This document shows positions 25,683 to 34,953 of a DNA stretch of 64,000 nt, in pieces. Under the pieces are notes generated by a model. The model was not told where the DNA came from and did no database searches. It was given only the letters and a program-made list of their open reading frames with translations. Origin of the DNA: Amnibacterium sp. CER49 (lineage in GTDB: Bacteria; Actinomycetota; Actinomycetes; Actinomycetales; Microbacteriaceae); NCBI RefSeq assembly GCF_029846255.1, contig NZ_JARVWQ010000001.1, positions 558,001 through 622,000 of the forward strand. Direction: 5' to 3'. The position numbers and the translations under genes are program-made. Within the stretch, counting starts at the first letter, position 1; each line of letters starts with the position of its first letter.

Positions 25683-27196
25683 GGGGTGGCGGCGGGAACG
25701 GTCGCGGCGAGGGCGCGGATGCGGGCGAGCGTCTCGTCGCGGCCGAGCAGCGCGAGCGACTCGAAGAGCGGCGGCGACACGCGGCGGCCCGAGGTGGCGA
25801 CGCGCACCGGCCCGAAGGCGACGCGCGGCTTCAGGCCGAGCCCGTCGATGAGCGCCCCCTGCAGCGCCTGCTGCACCGACTCGACGCTCCAGGCGTCGAC
25901 CCGCTCGAGCGCCTCGAGGGCCGCGGTGAGCACGGTGCCCGCGTTCGCCGGCAGCGACTTCCGGGCGTCGTCCTCGACGACGAGCGCATCCGCCGTCACG
26001 AAGAACGACGGGAGCAGGCCGGGCGCCTGGCCGAGCAGCTGCATCCGCTCCTGCACGAGCGGCGTGAGGTCGGCGAGCAGCCGCAGCTGCGCGTCGTCGG
26101 GCTGCTCCGGCAGCACACCGGCGAGCTGCAGGTAGGGCAGCATCCGGTTCGCGAGGTCGGCCGGGTCGAGCAGGCGGATGTGGTCGCCGTTGATCGCCTC
26201 GGCCTTCTTCAGGTCGAAGTGCGCCGGGTTCGGGTTCACCTGCCCCGGCTCGAAGGCGGCCGCCAGCTCGTCGCGGCTGAACACGTCGCGATCGGGCGAG
26301 AGCGACCAGCCGAGCAGCGCGAGGTAGTTGAGCAGCCCCTCGGGAAGGAAGCCCCGCTCGCGGTGCAGGAACAGGTTCGACTCGGGGTCGCGCTTCGACA
26401 GCTTCTTCGTGCCCTCGCCGAGCACGAGCGGCAGGTGCCCGAAGCGCGGCACCCACTCGGCGAGGCCGATGTCGATGAGCGCGTGGTAGAGCGCGATCTG
26501 CCGCGGTGTCGACGGCAGCAGGTCCTCGCCGCGGAGCACGTGCGTGATCCGCATGAGGGCGTCGTCGACCGGGTTGACGAGCGTGTAGAGCGGCTGGCCG
26601 CCGGGGCGCACGAGCACGAAGTCGGGGAAGCTGCCGGCCGGGAACGTGATGGGACCGCGCACCAGGTCGTCGAACGAGAGGTCGGCGTCGGGCACACGGA
26701 GGCGCAGCGCCGGCTGCCGCCCCTCGTCGCGGTAGCGCTGCCGGTCGGTGTCGGAGAGGTCGCGCTCCCAGTTGCCGTAGCCCTGCTGCACCGCACGGCC
26801 CTCGGCGCGGTTGCGCGCCTCGATCTCCTCGGCCGTGAGGTAGCTCTCGTAGAGGTGGCCGGCCGACTGGAGCCGCCCGATCACGTCCCGGTAGATGTCG
26901 CCCCGCTGGCTCTGTCGGTACGGGCCGTGGGGGCCGCCGACGCCGATGCCCTCGTCCCAGTCGATCCCCATCCAGGCGAGCGCCTCGAGGATCTGCTCGT
27001 ACGACTGCTCCGAGTCGCGCGCGGAGTCGGTGTCCTCGATGCGGAACACGAAGGTGCCGCCGTAGTGGCGCGCCGTCGCCCAGTTGAACAGCGCCGTGCG
27101 GACGAGGCCGACGTGCGGCAACCCGGTGGGCGAGGGGCAGAAGCGCACCCGCACGTCGCTGCCGGTGGCGGTGGAGAACGGGTGCGCATCGACCAT
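25679..27196 (-). CDS. gltX: Glutamyl-tRNA synthetase
   Basis: A 505-residue class I synthetase. HIGH-type motif [17 protein letters not shown] at residue 20, FRIEDTD, the editing-free catalytic core [10 protein letters not shown], and the KMSKS-type KLSKRDPES near residue 255. The C-terminal anticodon-binding domain is complete. TAGGCT ends 7 nt before the ATG with no ribosome site, indicating a leaderless mRNA. Downstream it is coupled to the cytochrome b-like gene. Confidence 0.98.
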   Translation of the reverse strand: MVDAHPFSTATGSDVRVRFCPSPTGLPHVGLVRTALFNWATARHYGGTFVFRIEDTDSARDSEQSYEQILEALAWMGIDWDEGIGVGGPHGPYRQSQRGDIYRDVIGRLQSAGHLYESYLTAEEIEARNRAEGRAVQQGYGNWERDLSDTDRQRYRDEGRQPALRLRVPDADLSFDDLVRGPITFPAGSFPDFVLVRPGGQPLYTLVNPVDDALMRITHVLRGEDLLPSTPRQIALYHALIDIGLAEWVPRFGHLPLVLGEGTKKLSKRDPESNLFLHRERGFLPEGLLNYLALLGWSLSPDRDVFSRDELAAAFEPGQVNPNPAHFDLKKAEAINGDHIRLLDPADLANRMLPYLQLAGVLPEQPDDAQLRLLADLTPLVQERMQLLGQAPGLLPSFFVTADALVVEDDARKSLPANAGTVLTAALEALERVDAWSVESVQQALQGALIDGLGLKPRVAFGPVRVATSGRRVSPPLFESLALLGRDETLARIRALAATVPAATP

Positions 27197-27203
27197 TCCC
27201 GCA

Positions 27204-27209
27204 AGCCTA
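27204..27209 (-). promoter_or_regulatory. -10 hexamer TAGGCT for leaderless gltX
   Basis: TAGGCT on the minus strand, 7 nt before the gltX ATG, places the transcription start on or next to the start codon. The same arrangement recurs at FAH hydrolase (29421-29426), mtlD (36148-36153), PPOX (37409-37414), MFS (45841-45846) and the fructosamine-kinase-like gene (49021-49026). Confidence 0.65.
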
Positions 27210-27253
27210 CCGATCGGCGGCGGCCCCGCTCCGGGCGTCCCCCTCGGGGCGGC

Positions 27254-28264
27254 TCAGGCCGCGACGACCGCGAGCGCCGCCACCGCGATGAGCGCCCATG
27301 ATGCGAGCCCGACGACCGCCGTCCGCAGGCCCGTACCCGCGAGCGCGCGGAAGCGGATGCCGGTGCCGAGGCCGAACAGCGCCATGCCGAGCAGCACCGT
27401 CTGCACCGTGGCCGCGGTCGCGAGCAGCACCGGCGGCAGCGGCACGAGGCTGCGGATCGCGACGGCGACGACGAACCCGACGACGAACAGGGGCACGATC
27501 GGCGCCTTCAGCGCACCGGCTCCCCGACCGCGCAGGACGAGCCCCGTCGTCGCGACGATCGGGGCGAGCAGCAGCACGCGGAGCAGCTTCACGACGATGG
27601 CGACGGCGAGCGCGGCGCTCCCCCACTCCTGCGCGGTCGCCACGACCTGACCGACGTCGTGCACGCCGGCGCCGGTCCAGCGGCCGAACGCCGCCGTCGA
27701 CATGCCCGCGGCGGCGGCGAGCAGCGGCAGCACGACGATCGCGAGGGTGCCGCAGAGCGTGACGAGCGCGACCGGGCGGGCCTGCTCCTTCGCGTCGCTG
27801 CGCGTGACGGCCGCCATCGCACCGACGGCGGAGACGCCGCAGATCGCGAACCCGGCGGCGAGCAGGATCGGCTCGTTCCCGGGCAGCCGCGCGAGCCGCG
27901 CGATGAGGTAGGTGCCACCGAACGCGACCAGGGTCACGACGACCACGGCCGCGATGGTCGGCCACCCGAGCCGCAGCAGGTCGCCCACGACGAGCTGCAG
28001 GCCGAGCAGCACGATGCCGATGCGCATGCAGCGGCGGGACGCGAGCGCGAGACCGGGCTTCAACGGCCCGTCGAGCACCGGCACGAGCGCGGGGACCTGC
28101 GCCGCGACCACGCCGAGCACGAGGCAGACGGTGAGCTGCGGCACCGCCGGCAGGGCGAGGTGCACGAGCAGCCCGGCGAGCACCGCCGCGAGCGCGACTC
28201 CCAGCCCGGCGACGGGGCGCAGCCGCGCACCGCGGGCTTGCGGGCGGCCCTCCTCGCTCACCAT
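27254..28264 (-). CDS. YeiH/UPF0324-family putative sulfate exporter
   Basis: A 336-residue polytopic membrane protein with about ten helices. Family signatures: LLGLQLVVGDLLRLG, GFAICGVSAVGAMAAVTRSDAKEQ, GAGVHDVGQVVATA and LLGMALFGLGTGIRF. The family (YeiH/PSE) is annotated as sulfate exporters, but the substrate is rarely tested. ATG 28264 was chosen; a GTG one codon later is also possible. Its start lies only 9 bp from a divergent small gene, so the promoters overlap. Confidence 0.88.
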   Translation of the reverse strand: MVSEEGRPQARGARLRPVAGLGVALAAVLAGLLVHLALPAVPQLTVCLVLGVVAAQVPALVPVLDGPLKPGLALASRRCMRIGIVLLGLQLVVGDLLRLGWPTIAAVVVVTLVAFGGTYLIARLARLPGNEPILLAAGFAICGVSAVGAMAAVTRSDAKEQARPVALVTLCGTLAIVVLPLLAAAAGMSTAAFGRWTGAGVHDVGQVVATAQEWGSAALAVAIVVKLLRVLLLAPIVATTGLVLRGRGAGALKAPIVPLFVVGFVVAVAIRSLVPLPPVLLATAATVQTVLLGMALFGLGTGIRFRALAGTGLRTAVVGLASWALIAVAALAVVAA

Positions 28265-28273
28265 GCTGTCCCG

Positions 28274-28636
28274 ATGCGGGAGGCCTTCGCCGTCGAAGCG
28301 GAGGCGGAGCTCGGGGAGGGCGCGGACGTCAGGGCGCTCGGCGGCGCCGTCACGGTCGCGCTCTGCGGCGCGCTCGAGCACCCCGGTCCCTGCCCGCTCG
28401 CACCCCACCGCACCACGACCGAGCCGGCGGGTGCGGTCGTCCGCGCACGCGTGGTCCTGGCCGCGGAGGCGGACCGGCGGGACGAGGCGGTGGATCGGGT
28501 GCGACGCGCGCTCGCCGTCGGGCGCTTCACGGATCCGGAGGGCGCCGAGCAGCGCTGGCGGCTGCTCGCCTGCCGCCCCGTGCCGCTGCGGGAGGCGGAG
28601 CAGGCCCTCGCCGCGCGGCTCGTCTCGCTGCCCTGA
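28274..28636 (+). CDS. Hypothetical protein divergent from YeiH
   Basis: A 120-residue soluble protein beginning MREAFAVEAEAELGEG. A central stretch VVRARVVLAAEADRRDEAVDRV and a C-terminal PLREAEQALAARL look helical and charged. No recognised family. Coding-type codon bias extends through the frame. Convergent with the FAH-family gene, 7 bp apart. Confidence 0.6.
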   Translation: MREAFAVEAEAELGEGADVRALGGAVTVALCGALEHPGPCPLAPHRTTTEPAGAVVRARVVLAAEADRRDEAVDRVRRALAVGRFTDPEGAEQRWRLLACRPVPLREAEQALAARLVSLP

Positions 28637-28643
28637 GCCCGGG

Positions 28644-29414
28644 TCACCCGCGGTTGCGGGCCGGGTTCACGAGCCGGCCGATGCCCTGGATCTGGATCTC
28701 GACGGTCTGCCCGTCGACGAAGCCGCCGAGGCCGGCCGGGGTGCCGGTGAGGATGAGGTCGCCGGGGAGCAGCGTCCAGACGTCCGAGACGTACTCGATG
28801 ATCTCGGGGATGCCGTGGATCATGTCGCGGGTGTTGCCGCGCCGGCGCGGCTCGCCGTCGACGAAGGTCTGGATGTCGACGCCGCGGGGATCGATCTCCG
28901 TCTCGATCACGGGACCGATGGGGCAGAACGTGTCGTAGCCCTTCGCCCGCGCCCACTGGCCGTCGGCGAACATCTCGTCGCGCGCGGAGACGTCGTTCGC
29001 GATCGTGTAGCCGAAGATCACGTCGTCGGCGTCCTCGGCCCGCACCCGCTTCGCGACGGAGCCGATGACGACGGCGAGCTCGCCCTCGTGCACGATGCGG
29101 CCCTCGACCGGCGGGATCTGGATCGGGTCGCCGGGACCGATGATCGCCGTGTTCGGCTTGAGGAAGATCACCGGGCGGTCGCTCGACCCGGGGGCGAGCT
29201 CCTCCTTGTGCTCCGGGTAGTTCATCCCGACGCAGACGATCTTCGAGCGCGGGATCACGGGCGCGAGGAACCGGGCCTCGGCGATCGGGATGCGCTCCCC
29301 CGTCGACTCGAAGCCCCGGTACATCGGGTCGCCCTCGAGGACGACGAGGTCCTCGTCGTCGATGATGCCGAACTGCGGGTCGCTCCCGCCCGAGGTGAAC
29401 CGCGCGATCTTCAC
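28644..29414 (-). CDS. Fumarylacetoacetate hydrolase-family protein
   Basis: A 256-residue protein with the FAH fold core: KIVCVGMNYPEHKEE near residue 58, the metal ligands in HEGELAVVIG and NDVSARDEM, and LLPGDLILTGTPAGLG. Members act on 2-oxo acids or acylpyruvates (hydrolase, decarboxylase or isomerase). Start GTG 29414, with TAGGCT at 29421-29426, 6 nt upstream, suggesting a leaderless mRNA. FAH-family genes often lie near gltX in actinobacteria. Exact substrate unknown. Confidence 0.9.
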   Translation of the reverse strand: MKIARFTSGGSDPQFGIIDDEDLVVLEGDPMYRGFESTGERIPIAEARFLAPVIPRSKIVCVGMNYPEHKEELAPGSSDRPVIFLKPNTAIIGPGDPIQIPPVEGRIVHEGELAVVIGSVAKRVRAEDADDVIFGYTIANDVSARDEMFADGQWARAKGYDTFCPIGPVIETEIDPRGVDIQTFVDGEPRRRGNTRDMIHGIPEIIEYVSDVWTLLPGDLILTGTPAGLGGFVDGQTVEIQIQGIGRLVNPARNRG

Positions 29415-29466
29415 TCCCCGAGCCTACTGAGAGCCCGGGGAAGGCAGCCGGGAGGAGCATGCTGCG

Positions 29467-29976
29467 GTGCCCTCCCTCGAGCGCGTCCGCACCGACCGCC
29501 TCCTGCTGCGCCGCCCGGCGGAGGACGACGCGCCGCTCGTGCTCACGCTGCTGAACGATCCCGACGGGGTGCGGCACAACCCGTCGGATGCGCTGCACAC
29601 CCTCGAGGAGGCGCGGGACCTGGTGCGCCGCTGGCAGGAGCAGTGGGACGCGGGGCTCGGCTACTGGGTCGTCGAGCAGGACGGCGCCGGCCTCGGCGTG
29701 TGCGGCGTCAAGGCGGTGCGCCTCGCGGACCGGCCGGTGTGGAACCTGCTCTACCGCCTGCTGCCCGAGGCGCAAGGGCGCGGCGTCGCGCGGGAGGCGG
29801 CGGCCGAGGCGGTGCGGCGGGCGCAGGAGGTGGATCCGGGCAGGCCGGTCGTCGCGCGGGTCCGGCCCGCCAACACCGCGAGCGCCCGCGTCGCCGCCGC
29901 GATCGGCCTCGAGCGCCGCCCGGACCTCGACGTCGAGGGCGAGGACGGCGCGGACGAGGTGTGGGCGACGCCGTAG
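29467..29976 (+). CDS. GNAT-family N-acetyltransferase (RimJ/RimL-like)
   Basis: A 169-residue protein. VRTDRLLLRRPAEDDAP at the N-terminus is typical of RimJ/RimL-like acetyltransferases. The acetyl-CoA loop is PEAQGRGVAREAAAEAV near residue 100 (Q/RxxGxG/A), and ANTASARVAAAIG follows. GTG start with GGGAGGAG 9 nt upstream. Acceptor substrate unknown. Confidence 0.9.
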   Translation: MPSLERVRTDRLLLRRPAEDDAPLVLTLLNDPDGVRHNPSDALHTLEEARDLVRRWQEQWDAGLGYWVVEQDGAGLGVCGVKAVRLADRPVWNLLYRLLPEAQGRGVAREAAAEAVRRAQEVDPGRPVVARVRPANTASARVAAAIGLERRPDLDVEGEDGADEVWATP

Positions 29977-30014
29977 TCGGCGCATGGACCGCCTGATCGG
30001 AGCAGAATCAGCGC

Positions 30015-30875
30015 ATGCCCGAGATGCCGGAGGTGCACGCCCTGGCCGTCGACCTGTCGCAGCGGCTCGAGGGGCAGGTCGTCGAGCGGTTCGACGTCAC
30101 GTCGATCTCCGCTCTGAAGACCTTCGACCCGCCGCTCTCCGCGGTCGCCGGTCTCGAGGTGCGCGAGGTGACGCACCACGGCAAGTTCCTCGACCTCGAC
30201 CTCGAGTCGCTGCATGTCGTGGTCCACCTCGCGAAGGCCGGCTGGATCCGCTGGTACGACGTGCTGCCGAAGCCCCGCACCGGCCGCGGCGCAATGGCCG
30301 GGCGGCTCGCGCTCCGCGACGGCTCCGGACTCGCGATCACGGAGGCGGGCGCGACGAAGCGGCTCGCGATCTGGGTCGTGACCGACCCGCTGACCGTGCC
30401 GGGCATCGCGACGCTCGGACCGGATCCCCTCGATCCCGCCTTCACCGAGGAGCGCTTCGCCGAGATCCTGCACGGCGCCGGCCGCGCGCAGATCAAGGGG
30501 GTGCTCCGCAACCAGGGCCTGATCGCGGGCATCGGGAACGCCTACTCGGACGAGATCCTGCACGCCGCGAGGATGTCGCCCTTCAAGCCCGCGTCGATGG
30601 CGCCGGACGACGTGGCGCGCCTCTACACGGTGATGCGGGAGCTGCTCGCCGACGCCGTGCGCCGATCGGAGGGGCTCGCCGCGTCCGACCTGAAGAGCGA
30701 GAAGCGGTCGGGGATGCGCGTGCACGGCCGCACCGGCGAGGCTTGCCCGGTGTGCGGCGACACGATCCACCAGGTGCGCTTCGCGGACTCGTCGCTGCAG
30801 TACTGCCCGACGTGCCAGACGGGCGGCAAGCCGCTCGCCGACCGCGCCCTGAGCCGCCTCGGCATCACCCGCTGA
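30015..30875 (+). CDS. Fpg/Nei-family DNA glycosylase
   Basis: A 286-residue protein. After Met removal the chain begins Pro-Glu (MPEMPEV), the catalytic proline and glutamate of the family. Helix-two-turn-helix with GVLRNQGLIAGIGNAYSDEIL near residue 165. A C-terminal zinc finger has CPVCGD and CPTCQT with the intercalating arginine nearby. It excises oxidised bases by beta/delta elimination. Fpg versus Nei cannot be settled by eye. CAGAAT lies 6 nt before the ATG. Confidence 0.92.
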   Translation: MPEMPEVHALAVDLSQRLEGQVVERFDVTSISALKTFDPPLSAVAGLEVREVTHHGKFLDLDLESLHVVVHLAKAGWIRWYDVLPKPRTGRGAMAGRLALRDGSGLAITEAGATKRLAIWVVTDPLTVPGIATLGPDPLDPAFTEERFAEILHGAGRAQIKGVLRNQGLIAGIGNAYSDEILHAARMSPFKPASMAPDDVARLYTVMRELLADAVRRSEGLAASDLKSEKRSGMRVHGRTGEACPVCGDTIHQVRFADSSLQYCPTCQTGGKPLADRALSRLGITR

Positions 30876-30881
30876 CCCGCA

Positions 30882-31015
30882 CTCCGGTCGCAGCTCGCGC
30901 CGGTCCGGCGGGTCGGGAACGACTCCACCTGCGCACGGGCGCCGCCGCGTCCTCGACCGGGTCGCAGCTCGCGTCGCCCTGCTCAGCGCGAGCGCGACGC
31001 GGACTGCGACCGGAG
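30882..31015. repeat. Intergenic inverted and direct repeat between convergent genes
   Basis: A perfect 12-bp inverted repeat (CTCCGGTCGCAG at 30882-30893, CTGCGACCGGAG at 31004-31015) frames the gap between the glycosylase and ilvE. Inside, ggtcgcagctcgcg occurs twice in direct orientation (30886-30899 and 30960-30973). The second copy can also pair with the right arm, allowing alternative hairpins. It is probably a bidirectional terminator or a dispersed palindromic repeat. Confidence 0.7.
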
Positions 31016-31027
31016 CGGGGCAGGAGG

Positions 31028-32131
31028 TCAGGCCAGGCGGACCATCCAGTCGTGGTGGTCCTCGCGGCGGCCGTACTGGATGCCGGTCAGCTCCTCGCGG
31101 AGGCTCATCGTGAGCGCGCCCGCCGGAGCCCCGGCCGAGCCGATCGTGAAGTCCTGCGCCTTCACCTGCGCGATCGGGGTGACGACCGCGGCGGTGCCGC
31201 ACGCGAACACCTCGGTGATCGCGCCGGACTCGACGCCCTCGCGCCACTCGTCGATCGAGAAGCGCCGCTCCTCGACGGTGTGCCCGCGCTCCTCCGCGAG
31301 CGCGATGATGCTCGACCGCGTGATGCCCTCGAGGATCGTGCCCGACAGCGCCGGCGTGACGATGCGGCCGTCGCCGTACGCGAAGAAGATGTTCATGCCG
31401 CCGAGCTCCTCGACGTAGCGCCGCTCCTCCGCGTCGAGGAACAGCACCTGCTGGCAGCCCTGCTCGTACGCCTCGGCCTGCGGCAGGAGGCTCGCCGCGT
31501 AGTTGCCACCGGTCTTCGCCGCGCCCATGCCGCCGCGACCGGCGCGCGTGTACTCCTGCGAGAGCCAGATGCTCACGGGCTTCACCCCGCCGGAGAAGTA
31601 GGCGCCCGCAGGCGAGGCGATCACGTGGAAGTCGACCTCGTGCGCACCGCGGACGCCGAGGAACGCCTCGCTGCCGATCATGAACGGCCGCACGTAGAGA
31701 CTCGTCTCGGGCGCGCCCGGCACCCAGGCCTTGTCGACCTCGACGAGGCGCTGCACCGCGGCGAGGAAGTGCCCCTCCGGCAGCAGCGGCAGCGCGAGCC
31801 GCGCGGCCGACCGCTGCATGCGCAGCGCGTTCTGCTCGGGCCGGAACGCCCAGATCGAGTCGTCCGCGTGCCGGTAGACCTTGAGACCCTCGAAGATCTC
31901 CTGCGCGTAGTGCAGCACCGCGGACGCCGGGTCGAGGGAGAGCGGCCCGTACGGCACCACCCGGGCGTCGTGCCAGCCCTCGTCGACGCTCCAGGAGATG
32001 GTCGCCATGTGGTCGGTGAAGTACTTGCCGAAGCCCGGGTCGGCGAGGATCGCCTCGCGCTCGGCGTCGGCCTTCGCCTGCTGCGACGGCGTCGTCGTGA
32101 ACTCGAGCGGGATCGTGGCGGTGTCGGTCAA
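31028..32131 (-). CDS. ilvE: Branched-chain amino acid aminotransferase
   Basis: A 367-residue class IV PLP aminotransferase of the long actinobacterial type. [14 protein letters not shown] near residue 80, the PLP lysine in [13 protein letters not shown] near residue 205, and [10 protein letters not shown]. It performs the last step of Leu/Ile/Val synthesis. The start is TTG (32129-32131) with AAGGAG 6 nt before it. The TTG overlaps the leuB stop (TTGA), so leuB and ilvE are coupled. Confidence 0.97.
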   Translation of the reverse strand: MTDTATIPLEFTTTPSQQAKADAEREAILADPGFGKYFTDHMATISWSVDEGWHDARVVPYGPLSLDPASAVLHYAQEIFEGLKVYRHADDSIWAFRPEQNALRMQRSAARLALPLLPEGHFLAAVQRLVEVDKAWVPGAPETSLYVRPFMIGSEAFLGVRGAHEVDFHVIASPAGAYFSGGVKPVSIWLSQEYTRAGRGGMGAAKTGGNYAASLLPQAEAYEQGCQQVLFLDAEERRYVEELGGMNIFFAYGDGRIVTPALSGTILEGITRSSIIALAEERGHTVEERRFSIDEWREGVESGAITEVFACGTAAVVTPIAQVKAQDFTIGSAGAPAGALTMSLREELTGIQYGRREDHHDWMVRLA

Positions 32132-33198
32132 CGGGACTCCTTCGCAGCGCGGCGGGGCAGCGCGGCGAGCACCGCGTCCCCGACCTCGGTTGTGGTGCGG
32201 GCGGACCCGTCGCGCGCGGCGAGGTCGTCGAGCACGGCGGTGGTGACCCGGCCTGCCTCCTCGGTGAGGCCGACGTGGTCGAGCAGCAGGGCGGCCGAGA
32301 GGATCGCCGCGGTCGGGTCGGCCCTGCCGGTGCCCGCGATGTCGGGCGCGGAGCCGTGCACCGGCTCGAACATCGACGGGAAGGCGCGGTCCGGGTTCAG
32401 GTTCGCGGACGCCGCGAGCCCGATGCCGCCGCCGATCGCCGCGGCGAGGTCGGTGAGGATGTCGCCGAACAGGTTGTCGGTGACGATCACGTCGAAGCGG
32501 GCCGGGTCGGTGACGAGGAAGATCGTCGCGGCGTCGACGTGCAGGTAGTCGACGACGACGTCCGGGTAGTCGGCCCCGATCTCGTCGACGATGCGCCGCC
32601 AGAGCGCGCCCGAGTAGGTGAGCACGTTCGTCTTGTGCACGAGCGTCAGCCGATTCCGGCGCTCGGCGGCCTTCGCGAACGCGTATGCGACGACGCGACG
32701 CACGCCGTAGGCCGTGTTGACGCTCACCTCGGTGGCGATCTCGGCGTCGGTGCCGGTGCGCAGCGACCCGCCGTTGCCGGCGTAGGGCCCCTCGGTGCCC
32801 TCGCGGACGACGACGAAGTCGACCGCGCCGGGGTCGGCCAGCGGGCTCGGGAAGCCCGGGTAGAGCACCGTGGGCCGCAGGTTCACGTAGTGGTCGAGCG
32901 CGAAGCGCAGCTTCAGCAGCAGACCCCGCTCGATGTTCGCGCCTGCGAGGCGGGGATCGCCGGGGCGGCCGCCGACCGCGCCGAGCAGGATCGCGTCGTG
33001 CTCGGCGATCGCGGCGAGCTCGGCGTCGGGCAGCACGTCGCCGGTGGCGAGGAAGCGCTCGGCGCCGAGCCGGAACTCGGTCGTCTCGATCTCGGCGGCG
33101 TCGCCGACCGCGGCGAGCAGCACCTTGAGCGCCTCGCCCACGACCTCGGGACCGATGCCGTCGCCGCCGATGACGGCGAGGCGGATGCGTCGGGACAC
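32128..33198 (-). CDS. leuB: 3-isopropylmalate dehydrogenase
   Basis: A 356-residue protein. [15 protein letters not shown] at the N-terminus, substrate arginines in [32 protein letters not shown], and the metal aspartates in the [16 protein letters not shown] region. It acts in leucine synthesis. GTG start with GGGGAG upstream. TAGCCT (33230-33235 region) could serve as its -10 with a short leader. Confidence 0.97.
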   Translation of the reverse strand: MSRRIRLAVIGGDGIGPEVVGEALKVLLAAVGDAAEIETTEFRLGAERFLATGDVLPDAELAAIAEHDAILLGAVGGRPGDPRLAGANIERGLLLKLRFALDHYVNLRPTVLYPGFPSPLADPGAVDFVVVREGTEGPYAGNGGSLRTGTDAEIATEVSVNTAYGVRRVVAYAFAKAAERRNRLTLVHKTNVLTYSGALWRRIVDEIGADYPDVVVDYLHVDAATIFLVTDPARFDVIVTDNLFGDILTDLAAAIGGGIGLAASANLNPDRAFPSMFEPVHGSAPDIAGTGRADPTAAILSAALLLDHVGLTEEAGRVTTAVLDDLAARDGSARTTTEVGDAVLAALPRRAAKESR

Positions 33199-33274
33199 AG
33201 GTGGCTCCCCTCGTTGTCGCGCCCGATCAGGCTAGCGCCCGTGCCGGGACGCGATCAGAGGGGTCCGGAGCGGC

Positions 33275-34864
33275 TCAGTCGACCAGGTCGATCGCCTTCA
33301 GGCTCGTGGCCTCGATGCGCCGCGACACCTCCTGCAGCACCTCGGGCGCCGCGGGTGAGTCGATCGTCAGCACGCTGAGCGCCTCGCCGCCGGCGGCCCG
33401 CCGCGCGATCTGCATGGCCGCGATGTTGATGCCCGCCTCGCCGAGCAGCGCGCCGTACTGCGCGACGATGCCGGGGCGGTCGGTGTAGGTGAAGACGACG
33501 AGGTGCGGCGCGACCGCCACGTCGACCTCGTAGCCCTCGACCTCGGTGATCCGCTCGACCTGCTTCGGGCCGGTCAGCGTGCCGGCCACGCTGTGGGTGC
33601 TGCCGGTCGTCGTCGCGCCGCGGAGGGCGATGACGTTGCGGTAGTCGGTGCTCACCGGGTCCGTGATGAGCCGCACCTGCAGGCCGCGCTCCTCGGCGAG
33701 CAGCGGCGCGTTCACGTAGGAGACGTGGTCGCTGACGCCGCTCGCGAAGAAGCCCTTCAGCGCCGCGAGCTTCAGCACGCTCACGTCGTAGCCGGCGAGC
33801 TCGCCGCGCACCTCGACGTCGAGGGTCGCGACGGGACCGTCGGCGAGGCCGGCGAACACCTGCCCGAGCTTCTCGACGAGGGGGATGCCGGGCCGCACGT
33901 ACGGGTCGATCACGCCGCCCGCCACGTTCACCGCGTCGGGCACGAGCTCACCGCCGAGCGCGAGCCGGACGCTCCGCGCGACGGCCACGCCCGCCTTCTC
34001 CTGCGCCTCGTCGGTGGAGGCGCCGAGGTGCGGCGTGACCTGCAGGGTGGGCTGCGCGAGCAGCGCCGCGTTCGCGGGCGGCTCCTGCACGAACACGTCG
34101 AGCGCGGCGCCGGCGATGCGCCCCTCGGCGAGGGCCCGCGCGAGCGCGTCCTCGTCGATGATGCCGCCGCGGCTCGCGTTCACGATGCGCAACGAGGGCT
34201 TCGCGACCGCGAACTGCTCGGCGCCGATGAGGCTGGTGGTCTCCGGTGTCTTCGGGATGTGCACGGTGACGAAGTCGGCCTGGCGCATCAGGTCGTCGAG
34301 CGACAGGAGGCCGACGCCGAGCTGCTGCGCGCGGGCGGGCGTCACGTACGGGTCGTAGGCGACGAGCGTGACGCCGAACGCCGCGAGGCGCTGGGCGACG
34401 AGGGTGCCGATGCGGCCGAGCCCGACGATGCCGACGGTCTTGTCGTAGAGCTCGACACCGGTGAAGCGGGAGCGCTTCCACTCCCCCGCCTTCAGCGACG
34501 CGTGCGCGTCGGGCAGGTGGCGGGCGAGGGCGAGCAGGTGCCCGATCGCGAGCTCGGCGGCCGAGACGATGTTCGAGGTCGGCGCGTTCACGACCATGAC
34601 GCCCGCCTTCGTCGCGGCGGGCAGATCGACGTTGTCGAGTCCCACGCCGGCGCGGGCGACGACCTGCAGCCGAGGCGCGGCCGCGATGGCCTCGGCGTCG
34701 ACCTTCGTCGCGGAGCGGACGAGCAGCGCGTCCGCGTCGGCGAGCGCGGCGAGCAGGGCCGGACGGTCGGTGCCGTCGACCTCGCGCACGTCGAAGTCCG
34801 GGCCGAGGGCGTCCACGGTGGCCGGCGACAGCTGCTCCGCGAGCAGCACGATCGGCTTGGTCAC
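33275..34864 (-). CDS. serA: D-3-phosphoglycerate dehydrogenase
   Basis: A 529-residue long-form enzyme. Substrate/NAD domain with VGIVGLGRIGTLVAQRL near residue 145 and the catalytic set including HLGASTDEAQ, an intervening allosteric-substrate-binding domain from about residue 315, and a C-terminal ACT domain (VFTYTDRPGIVAQYGALLGEAGINIAAM) that would sense serine. First committed step of serine synthesis. GTG start with GAGGAGG. A TAGGCT -10 lies at 34907-34912. Confidence 0.97.
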   Translation of the reverse strand: MTKPIVLLAEQLSPATVDALGPDFDVREVDGTDRPALLAALADADALLVRSATKVDAEAIAAAPRLQVVARAGVGLDNVDLPAATKAGVMVVNAPTSNIVSAAELAIGHLLALARHLPDAHASLKAGEWKRSRFTGVELYDKTVGIVGLGRIGTLVAQRLAAFGVTLVAYDPYVTPARAQQLGVGLLSLDDLMRQADFVTVHIPKTPETTSLIGAEQFAVAKPSLRIVNASRGGIIDEDALARALAEGRIAGAALDVFVQEPPANAALLAQPTLQVTPHLGASTDEAQEKAGVAVARSVRLALGGELVPDAVNVAGGVIDPYVRPGIPLVEKLGQVFAGLADGPVATLDVEVRGELAGYDVSVLKLAALKGFFASGVSDHVSYVNAPLLAEERGLQVRLITDPVSTDYRNVIALRGATTTGSTHSVAGTLTGPKQVERITEVEGYEVDVAVAPHLVVFTYTDRPGIVAQYGALLGEAGINIAAMQIARRAAGGEALSVLTIDSPAAPEVLQEVSRRIEATSLKAIDLVD

Positions 34865-34906
34865 GGTCGTCGGTCCTCCTCGGGGCGGCGGGTGCGGGCC
34901 GCGGCC

Positions 34907-34912
34907 AGCCTA
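34907..34912 (-). promoter_or_regulatory. Candidate -10 hexamer TAGGCT for serA
   Basis: TAGGCT on the minus strand, 42 nt before the serA GTG, gives a leader with a good ribosome site. No convincing -35 was found 16-18 nt upstream. Confidence 0.4.
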
Positions 34913-34953
34913 TTGGCGCCTGCTGCAGCGCCCCGACCGCATGACGTCGGAGG

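Noticed and set aside
24723-27196. Functional link between the cytochrome b-like protein and gltX
   Set aside because: They overlap by 4 bp, but nothing in the sequences connects tRNA charging with electron transport; co-transcription alone is not evidence of shared function.
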